In this document: in pieces, positions 42,168 to 47,768 of the stretch
Layout: the number at the start of each line of letters is the position of its first letter
Numbering within the stretch: the stretch's first letter is position 1
From: Paracoccus homiensis
Lineage (GTDB): Bacteria > Pseudomonadota > Alphaproteobacteria > Rhodobacterales > Rhodobacteraceae
Direction: 5' to 3'
Length of the DNA stretch: 47,768 bases
Assembly: GCF_900111675.1 (NCBI RefSeq)
Contig: NZ_FOHO01000021.1
Span: 1-47,768, forward strand
Program-made: the position numbers and the translations under genes
Notes under the pieces: generated by a model
Seen by the model: the letters and a program-made list of their open reading frames with translations, nothing else
Told to the model about the DNA's origin: nothing
The model's database searches: none

Positions 42168-44615
42168 ATGTCCACAAACCAACCGACCGACCGCCTTAAC
42201 CAAGCCTTAAGCACGATTGATGACGGCAGATCCATCCTCGTACTCGGCGCCGGTTTTAGCATGGGGGCCACCAATGCTGACAACGAAAAGATGCCGTCCG
42301 CCAACAAGCTTGCTTCGATACTCGCTGAGAAAATTGGGGAGGATGAGGAGACGGGTCTTGAGGAAATTAGCGGGCTTTATTTGGAGGATCACAGTCGCGC
42401 GGACCTTCTCGCTCATTTGAAGGGAATGTTTACCTGTGTAGAGCCTACTCCCGCCCAAACTGAAATAGCTAATGCGCCTTGGCGGAGGATATACACAACT
42501 AACTACGACAACGTAGTGGAGAAATCCCAAAAGAAGCCTGGCCTGATCAGCTTAACAAGAACCCATGACCCAAAGGCAATGACAGCCGGCTCGTGCTGCG
42601 TTCACCTCAACGGCTTCATCGAAAATTCTCATGAGGGGAGTTTCGATGACGAAATAATGCTTACAGACGTACAGTATTTTACGAATGAACTTCGCGACAG
42701 TCCTTGGGCTGCAAGGTTGAGGTCAGACTTCCATTCGGCTCGAAATATATTCTTCGTAGGTTATTCCCTGTACGATTTCGATATTTCAAAGGTGCTATTT
42801 GAAAGTGCTGCATCAAGAAAGAAGATATTCTTCATCCAGCATGATAAGCTCAGGAGATCTCAGAAAGTAAAGTTCGAAAGGTTTGGTGAGCTTCACAGGA
42901 TTGGCGTCGAAGAGTTTGCCACGTTGATTGGGCGGAGGGTGAGGTCGACCGACGATAGCCTCAAGCACGGCTTTCTCGCGAACTTCCGAGAGGAAGAGGT
43001 CTACGAAACCCAACCCAAGCGACCCAGCATCGAGGTGATGCGGCCCTTCCTGACAAAGGGGACAGTAGACCTAGACTGCCTCTCTTGGGATATCTCACAA
43101 GGAGAACAAGACTATCGCGTCGAACGCCCTGCGGTCGAAGTAGTTTCCCCAAACAATCTCCCGCTGGGGTCTACAGTAATCGTCTCTGGAGACATCGGTA
43201 GTGGGAAAAAAGTATTCCTTGAGGAGGTTGTGCTGCGATATAGCCAAGAGCAATTTCGATGCTTTCGGTTTGACGGTCTCTCAGAGGACTTGTCCGACGA
43301 CATAGAGTACCTCAGTCACGCAAGTGACAATGGTGACGTTCTCATAGTCTTCCCGGACTATTATAACCATGAGGGTTTAATAAATCTAGTTAGGGCAGGT
43401 GTACCTAAGGCCACACTCATAACGACCAGTACCATTGCTGCCCTGGAGCTGAGCAGGACTAAACCGTTCGACGGTGACAGCAGTGTAATAGTTGTTTCAC
43501 TTGAGACGCTAAGCGCTGAGGAAATCCGGGCATGGGATAGGCTTCTGGACAGCAACGCTTTGTGGGGAGAAAATGCCGGAAAATCTGAATTCGACCGGCA
43601 GAAATTTATTAAAATCAGTTGCCGTGCTAGGCAGCGTGATCTTTTGCTCTTTCTCTTTGACCAAGAGGCGATCAAGGAAGAGATTAGATCGGTCTTCCTG
43701 GATGCCAAGCGGGAGGGCGCTGATTCTTCCGCTCAACTAGTGAAGTATCTCGCAATTACCTCCTCCAACCATGATCCCTCATTTTCTGAAGTTCAAGAGA
43801 TACTGGGTCTTAAGTTTGCAAGGACAGTTGCTTTAGGGCGGGCAAGGTGGACATATGAACTCTTGGCACTTGAAAATGGTCGTCGAAAAGTCACGTCGTC
43901 AATATTCGCCCAGTACCTCCTTAGAGAATTTGTAGCTGATCGCGAAATTATTGATGAACTTTCCGAGTTGGCGATGCAACTCGACCATGCAGCGCAGAGC
44001 AACAGGAATTTTTCAAAGCTTAAGAACTTTCCGATGAGGTACGCCTTCATTGAGCGACTATTTTCGGAAAGAGGAAAGAGGGAGAAATTAGTAGAGTACT
44101 ATGAGGCGCTTCGACAAAATGGACTGGGTTTGAACAATCCGCAGTTCTGGCTCCAGTATGCCATTGCTCGCATGTCTTTCGAGGACTACCCCTTAGCCAG
44201 CGATCTATTTGACACCGCTTATGCCAAGTCTGAGCGGATGACTGACTACGATACTTACCAGATCGACAATCACTACGCTCGGTTTCTAATTGAATCAGCT
44301 CTAAACTCCGGGGATTGGGAGCTGGCGCGCGAGAACTTCGGTAAAGCTCACGAAATTCTTTCTGCACAAATGGCTTCAAAGAAGCAAGGACACTATCCCT
44401 TTAGGGTGGCTTGTGCATACTTGGATTTTGTCGAGCGATATGAACGCAATATGACAAACGACGACCTTAATGACTTTGTTGCCTCTTGCCGGGAAGTAGT
44501 AGATTTCCTCAAGGATGCTCCAGAAGAGCTTCATCGGAATACGTATGTCAAAAAGTGTGGAAGCCGAATGCCGCGAGCTATTGAATATGCTGAGGAGGTA
44601 ATTTTCGGATCGTAG
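42168..44615 (+). CDS. SIR2-like NADase fused to a STAND-type P-loop NTPase, probable antiphage effector
   Basis: This 815-residue protein has three parts. Residues 1-285 are a SIR2-like domain: GAGFS at 27-31, TTNYD at 110-114 with catalytic-type Asn112, HLNG with His146, and VGYSLYD at 197-203. Residues 330-600 look like a STAND NTPase, with Walker A GDIGSGKK (341-348) and a Walker B-like LIVFPD (392-397). Residues 610-815 are helical, TPR-like. Such fusions (Avs5 and relatives) are known to sense phage and deplete NAD. Walker A lacks the usual Ser/Thr after the Lys. Start at ATG 42168 behind AGGA. Codon use and composition are A+T-richer than the chromosome. It is the only large intact island gene. 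Antiphage function is inference from the domains. Confidence 0.8.
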   Translation: MSTNQPTDRLNQALSTIDDGRSILVLGAGFSMGATNADNEKMPSANKLASILAEKIGEDEETGLEEISGLYLEDHSRADLLAHLKGMFTCVEPTPAQTEIANAPWRRIYTTNYDNVVEKSQKKPGLISLTRTHDPKAMTAGSCCVHLNGFIENSHEGSFDDEIMLTDVQYFTNELRDSPWAARLRSDFHSARNIFFVGYSLYDFDISKVLFESAASRKKIFFIQHDKLRRSQKVKFERFGELHRIGVEEFATLIGRRVRSTDDSLKHGFLANFREEEVYETQPKRPSIEVMRPFLTKGTVDLDCLSWDISQGEQDYRVERPAVEVVSPNNLPLGSTVIVSGDIGSGKKVFLEEVVLRYSQEQFRCFRFDGLSEDLSDDIEYLSHASDNGDVLIVFPDYYNHEGLINLVRAGVPKATLITTSTIAALELSRTKPFDGDSSVIVVSLETLSAEEIRAWDRLLDSNALWGENAGKSEFDRQKFIKISCRARQRDLLLFLFDQEAIKEEIRSVFLDAKREGADSSAQLVKYLAITSSNHDPSFSEVQEILGLKFARTVALGRARWTYELLALENGRRKVTSSIFAQYLLREFVADREIIDELSELAMQLDHAAQSNRNFSKLKNFPMRYAFIERLFSERGKREKLVEYYEALRQNGLGLNNPQFWLQYAIARMSFEDYPLASDLFDTAYAKSERMTDYDTYQIDNHYARFLIESALNSGDWELARENFGKAHEILSAQMASKKQGHYPFRVACAYLDFVERYERNMTNDDLNDFVASCREVVDFLKDAPEELHRNTYVKKCGSRMPRAIEYAEEVIFGS

Positions 44616-44933
44616 TGTTGAGTTCAACTCGTCGACTGGGAAAGTTAGGGCGGGCCCTTGATTTAGGGTGGGTCGGTTTTTCTCCGGTTGGAAACATGCG
44701 AGAGACTTTCCGTTCCTACAGGCAGTCGTGCGATTGGAGGGCGCTGTCCAAGGTCCACGTTTCTGCGCTTCGCTGCCGTTCATTCGGGGCGCAGCGAACG
44801 AGCGCTTTCCGCCCTCATTAGCGTTCACAGTAATGCCACAAGCTCCCCCTAAATCCTGCTAAGGGCATCCACCCATTAGCTGCTGATATCCATCAAATAT
44901 CATAGCCATCACGGTAGCCAGCCACGGCCCCTT
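44616..44933. other. Gene-free interval after the SIR2-like gene with an inverted repeat
   Basis: I see no gene in this 318-bp stretch. TTCGCTGC (44769-44776) and GCAGCGAA (44791-44798) form an 8-bp stem with a 14-nt loop, a possible terminator. The surrounding text resembles common proteobacterial intergenic repeats. Confidence 0.35.
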
Positions 44934-45221
44934 CTAGCTCTTCATCTCACTCACCGGGGTTCGCCCGACCACTCTGTTGAACGCCCCGGACAGACACATA
45001 CGCCCGATGTTCTTGTCATTCTCGGGAACGATGATGCTGTCATGGATCGACGGCGGAAAGGGGATTCTGTGTCTCTGTGACTTGCAGCAGCTACTGCAAC
45101 TGAGCGAACTCTTTGAGTTATGAACCTTTGGTGTTCTTCTTAGATCACTCGATAGGTTCGTTCCGAAGGGTAATATAGTATGGGGCAGACGCTTTGGGAT
45201 GCCCATCCCCTTGCTCTCCAT
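44934..45221 (-). pseudogene. Relict ORF with an HDSIIVPE motif
   Basis: A 95-codon frame reads from MESKGMGIPKRLPH to GRTPVSEMKS. Only the last 40 residues look protein-like (IHDSIIVPENDKN, MCLSGAFNRVVGRTP). HDSIIVP plus a trailing helix is the kind of end seen in mobile-element replication or primase-like proteins. The N-terminal part looks non-coding, so I read it as the 3' remnant of a larger gene. Identity and status are uncertain. Confidence 0.3.
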
Positions 45222-45277
45222 TGGATTGTACCAAAGCAGAAACGAAGGGATGGGCGAGGATGTTGCGTCAGCGGCTA

Positions 45278-45643
45278 TCAGGCTTTGGCAGCAAGAAAAC
45301 GGCGGCGGATGACGGTCGGGTTCTCTGAGCCCAGATCAAAGATGGACTCGACGTTAAGCACCGTCAGAATGTCGGCCGCTTCGTGACCCGGCTTATTCAA
45401 TGCTTCGTACAACCATTTGCAGTTGCTTCTCAACGCCGGGTCCAAGCATTTGCTGTCCGGGAAAAGCTTGGCGATCACAGGTCCCCTCAGTTTCGTTGAA
45501 GGAATCTCATCGGCCAGTCTGGAAAGCTTGCCTCCGAACTCGATGTAGCATTTGAGTTTCCTTCTTTTTGCTCTTGCCTGATCCTCCTTGCTCTTATGCA
45601 TTTCGTTCAAATGTCCGTTGATGAAACTATCTTCATCATTCAT
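45278..45643 (-). CDS. Unknown 121-residue island protein, coupled to the zinc-finger gene
   Basis: I do not recognise this protein. It starts at MNDEDSFINGHLNEMHKSKED (45643) and its ATG overlaps the stop of the upstream zinc-finger gene by 4 bp. It is helical and charged, with RAKRRKLKCYIEFGGKLSRLADEIPST, WLYEALNKPGHEAADILTVLNVESIFDLG, and a basic end (RRRFLAAKA). No membrane segment or signal peptide. A longer in-frame start at 45703 would overlap the upstream gene further. The tight coupling to a second protein suggests a two-component module such as a toxin-antitoxin or phage-derived pair; that is speculation. Confidence 0.6.
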   Translation of the reverse strand: MNDEDSFINGHLNEMHKSKEDQARAKRRKLKCYIEFGGKLSRLADEIPSTKLRGPVIAKLFPDSKCLDPALRSNCKWLYEALNKPGHEAADILTVLNVESIFDLGSENPTVIRRRFLAAKA

Positions 45644-46131
45644 TGAGCGTTCACTTTCTTGATTGTCAGGACTTCGGTGATTGAGCACCCCCACATCGTC
45701 CAACTATATCTGTTGGCAATCTGGGCTATCGTACCCATGTGTTCGTATCCGGGACAGAACAGCAGCTTGTTCGTTCTGTCTGGGTAGAGAAATATCTTGA
45801 TTGTCAGCAGTGAGCGGATTTGCCCGTGGCCATTCTCTGCCAGCGTTATTATTCGCTCGATTATTGCACCCCGTTTTTCCGGGTCTTTTTCTTTTCCGAT
45901 CACATCAACTAGGCGAATGTTGCGGTCGAACAGATCAAGGTTTTCACGCCACTTGGTCGGGCTGCATTGGGAATTGTGCGGATTCTTTTCGCGATCCTTC
46001 CGGGAAAACGCGGTCTTGCGGCATCCGGGGGAACAGAATTTCTGATCCTTGCGGCTTGGCATAAAGCCAGACCGGCAGGCAGGACAAAGCCGTTCCCCCG
46101 CGCGCAGTCGGGTGGGTTCTTTCATCATCAT
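45640..46131 (-). CDS. Zinc-finger island protein, likely phage-derived
   Basis: The protein is about 163 residues from MMMKEPTRLRAGERLCP (46131). An ATG at 46188 would add 19 residues, but its start sits right against AAGG and overlaps the frameshifted resolvase reading frame. A treble-clef-like zinc motif LCPACRSGFMPSRKDQKFCSPGCRKTAF is present (C-x2-C, x10+, C-x3-C). A helical part follows (RENLDLFDRNIRLVDVIGKEKDPEKRGAIIERI, then GHGQIRSLLTIKIFLYPD). The order and wording resemble small proteins in Rhodobacterales prophage regions, with a late YSWTMWGCS segment. The function is unknown. It is translated ahead of the 121-residue partner with overlapping stop/start. Confidence 0.65.
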   Translation of the reverse strand: MMMKEPTRLRAGERLCPACRSGFMPSRKDQKFCSPGCRKTAFSRKDREKNPHNSQCSPTKWRENLDLFDRNIRLVDVIGKEKDPEKRGAIIERIITLAENGHGQIRSLLTIKIFLYPDRTNKLLFCPGYEHMGTIAQIANRYSWTMWGCSITEVLTIKKVNAQ

Positions 46132-46282
46132 GTTCTGATTTAAAGGTGGTCTTACCGCCTGATGGCGGAAGAAGAAGGAAGCATTCATCCTTCTCTATGT
46201 GGGCCGCTAGTGGTTACAGAATCTCGTTGGAAGCAAAACGGCGGCTCTAGACCCGCAACACCCACCTCTCTGGTTGATTCTC

Positions 46283-46835
46283 TCAGCCTCTCAGAGCCCT
46301 GTAGACGGACCTTTCCGATATCCCTAGGGTTTACGGCTATCTCTGACCGACGAAGCCCCTCAGCGGCCAGTTCTCGGGCTCTCAGGGCCTGCCTCATGGC
46401 GGTCGGAGCACGGCCCTTATACTTCCCGTCAGCCTTTGCCTTGGCGATGCCTTCCCGCTGCCGTTCCAGCATCATCTGCCGCTCGAATTGGGCAACCGAC
46501 GCCATCATGTTCAGGATCAACTCACCGGTCGGGGTGCTGGTGTCCAAGCCCAGATCGAGGATGCGCAGGCTGACGCCCTTGCCACTGAGGGTTGCCACAA
46601 GCTGCCCCAGATGGGCGACGTTGCGGGCCAGACGGTCAAGCTTGGTGACAACCAGCGTGTCGCCCTCCCTCAGATAGTCCAGACAGGCGGCAAGCTGGGG
46701 GCGCGAGGCAACGGAGCTGACCTGTTCCCGAAACATCTTGCCGCATCCGGACGCAGCCAGTTCCCGCAGCTGGGCCTCAAAGCCTGCCACCTGTTCAAGC
46801 GTGCTGGTCCGGGCATATCCGACGATTGCCGTCAT
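46283..46835 (-). pseudogene. Serine recombinase (resolvase/invertase), C-terminal frameshift
   Basis: The N-terminal catalytic domain is complete: TAIVGYARTSTLEQVAGFEAQ with nucleophile Ser, DYLREGDTLVVTKLDRLARN, and LILNMMASVAQFERQMMLERQREGI. The HTH at the end is broken: the open frame runs on as NPRDIGKVRL to 46185, while removal of one base at CCCTAGGG (46322-46329) restores NLGISERSVYRALRG and a stop at 46283-46285. This is the expected resolvase C-terminus. Start at 46835 is preferred because AGGAGA lies at suitable distance; a Met two codons earlier touches it. Resolvases act on res sites to resolve cointegrates; a DNA-invertase role is also possible. Confidence 0.85.
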
Positions 46836-46841
46836 GGTCAT

Positions 46842-47292
46842 TCTCCTGCCAATAGGGTGTAAAAGGTACGGAGCGACGGGCTGCCAAAAGCCAAAACCCA
46901 CTCCATTGTCCGCTCAAAATGACACGGCAGGTCAGTGCCACAGGGGCAGGACCTAATGGCAGATCACCGGACAGGGGCAAGAGCGCGCACCCAACGGGCA
47001 AACCCGGCCCGACCCCCTTATGAAATCCATAGGGGTCCCAAAGGGGGGTATGGGCTTCGGAAGACCGACTTCAAAAAACCGGGGTTATGGTCGCTTATTG
47101 TTATTGTTCGTTATCGAGGCTCTGGCGTTCTTCAAAAAGGACAAGCGGCAGCGAAAGCACCGATACAGCGACGAAACGCACCGCCCGAGAGGTTACACAA
47201 AACACGCGCCAGAGACACGCAAGGTGCGGAGCACCTGTTGCAAGTAACTGAATTATATTGCATTTATGGGGCATCGAAACTGACCTGAGTCA
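46842..47292. other. Non-coding interval between the resolvase and attR
   Basis: No recognisable gene lies in this 451-bp stretch. TGTCCGCTCAAAATGACA (46906-46923) has TGTC/GACA ends, as in resolvase half-sites, and sits upstream of the resolvase gene where res would be expected. The stretch after 47085 is A+T-richer. Short open frames here have no homology that I recognise. Confidence 0.35.
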
Positions 47293-47306
47293 CTTCGTCT
47301 CCGCCA
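47293..47306 (+). repeat. attR: copy of the tRNA-Ser 3' end
   Basis: CTTCGTCTCCGCCA repeats 40327-40340 directly. It marks the right end of the 7-kb island. Preceding bases (GAGTCA) differ from the tRNA. Confidence 0.8.
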
Positions 47307-47454
47307 CCCACCATTTTCATTGAATGGCCTAGGGGGGCTTGCTAGCGTATAAGTCTATGGGCTTATTCGCTTATTCGCGTTCGCTGATTGCGTTCTTTTC
47401 ACTTCGATTGCGCTCGGTTCTATTCGTTCCGTGGTATGAAAGGTGGTACGTCCG

Positions 47455-47640
47455 ATGGCCTTCACCTTCGGCAAACTGACCAAGAATCTCGTGCGCACCC
47501 TCGGCCCAGGGCGGCACGGCGACGGCAATGGCCTCTACCATGTCGTCGACCCATCCGGTGCCCGGCGCTGGATCGTGCGCGTCACCGTGAAGGGGCAGCG
47601 CAATCGCCAAGGCAAGCCCAATCGAACGGACTTCGGCCTA
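47455..47640 (+). pseudogene. P4-type integrase N-terminus, truncated by an IS
   Basis: The frame from ATG 47455 encodes MAFTFGKLTKNLVRTLGPGRHGDGNGLY, then VDPSGARRWIVRVTVKGQ, which is the N-terminal DUF4102 arm-binding domain of P4-family tyrosine integrases. It continues RTDFGLG and then meets the IS end GGGTCAGCG at 47641, after CTA. All catalytic residues are lost beyond the IS. It starts 149 bp downstream of attR, the usual position of an integrase relative to its tRNA att site, and so belongs to a second element inserted at the same tRNA-Ser. In-frame GTG at 47443 is an alternative start. Confidence 0.8.
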
Positions 47641-47768
47641 GGGTCAGCGCTCGTTCTCTCTCAAAGCCAGAAGATTACGGTCGCAGCTATTGCTGAGAAG
47701 AAGGTTTGCGGACAGCGATCATAGCGGGTCGCAACCCTCCTCCAGTCCTTGAGCCTGCCGAACATGAT
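47641..47768 (-). mobile_element. IS5-family insertion sequence, left-facing partial copy
   Basis: The minus-strand frame 47661-47768 encodes the last 35 residues of an IS5-family transposase (IMFGRLKDWRRVATRYDRC ... ATVIFWL, stop at 47661-47663). The IS end reads GGGTCAGCGC from 47641. Compared with the left-edge copy it shares the IMFGRLKDWRRVATR core but differs elsewhere (FFSAIAATVIFWL against FLSAIALAATVIYWL), lacking two residues. The insertion split the P4-type integrase gene; TA or CTA before the end is a plausible target. The rest is outside the window. Confidence 0.85.

Noticed and set aside
46935..47288. 117-codon plus-strand frame before attR
   Set aside because: No recognisable family, competing frames of similar length, and no clear ribosome-binding site.
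1..47768. CRISPR arrays
   Set aside because: No set of regularly spaced direct repeats was seen in any part of the window. The repetitive stretch at 21600-22080 encodes RTX protein repeats.

Overview
The window reads as a chromosomal segment of a GC-rich alphaproteobacterium of the Rhodobacterales, most likely Paracoccus or a close relative. The evidence is gene content and order seen in the sequence: an HWE-type histidine kinase, an imuA-imuB-dnaE2 mutagenesis cassette, a B12-dependent class II ribonucleotide reductase, a cysteine-less L31, and the block ffh - acetyltransferases - chorismate mutase - rpsP - rimM - trmD - rplS - rpmE. No 16S gene is present, so the genus is an inference. Both window edges lie inside the 3' ends of two different, inward-facing IS5-family transposase genes. 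The assembly probably broke in repeated IS copies.

Layout. 1-140: IS5 transposase tail. 222-7526: HWE kinase; cbpM-like and cbpA-like co-chaperone pair; aldo/keto reductase; tripartite tricarboxylate transporter tctC-tctB-tctA; RNA 2',3'-cyclic phosphodiesterase. 7629-7705: tRNA-Met with a clear promoter. 7823-13108: dnaE2, imuB, imuA (SOS translesion cassette, minus strand). 13207-17279: aldehyde dehydrogenase divergent from a 1-Cys peroxiredoxin, then an MptE-like protein and a GT8 glycosyltransferase. 17338-21185: pnp and rpsO, separated by a divergent MerR regulator/CDF metal exporter pair. 21339-24650: membrane-anchored RTX-repeat protein, AhpD-like protein, and a LysR regulator divergent from azoR. 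24830-30267: the ffh to rpmE translation and secretion block. 30458-37802: minus-strand nrdJ, 5-formyl-THF cyclo-ligase, mgtE, hisN-like phosphatase and an XRE regulator. 37980-39800: quinone oxidoreductase and a Bax inhibitor-1 family protein behind a structured leader.

The accessory part starts at tRNA-Ser(GCT) (40251-40340). A compact island of about 7 kb lies between the 3' end of this tRNA and a direct 14-bp copy of that end at 47293-47306 (attL/attR). It carries a tyrosine integrase with a one-base frameshift, an intact 815-residue SIR2-like plus P-loop (STAND-like) protein with a helical C-terminus, a relict ORF, a translationally coupled pair (121-aa unknown protein and zinc-finger protein), and a serine resolvase whose C-terminal HTH is frameshifted. 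The A+T-richer composition of the SIR2 gene contrasts with the chromosome. By family knowledge, SIR2-STAND proteins are NAD-depleting antiphage effectors, so this is a probable small defence island with decayed mobility genes and preserved cargo. Just beyond attR a second, P4-type integrase gene begins and is cut by the right-hand IS5 element. Two elements have therefore accreted in tandem at this tRNA.

The most interesting points are the SIR2-STAND protein with its atypical Walker A, the coupled zinc-finger pair, a 15/16-bp sequence shared by the azoR and peroxiredoxin promoter regions, the split rpsO/pnp pair, and structured leaders in front of ffh and the Bax inhibitor gene.
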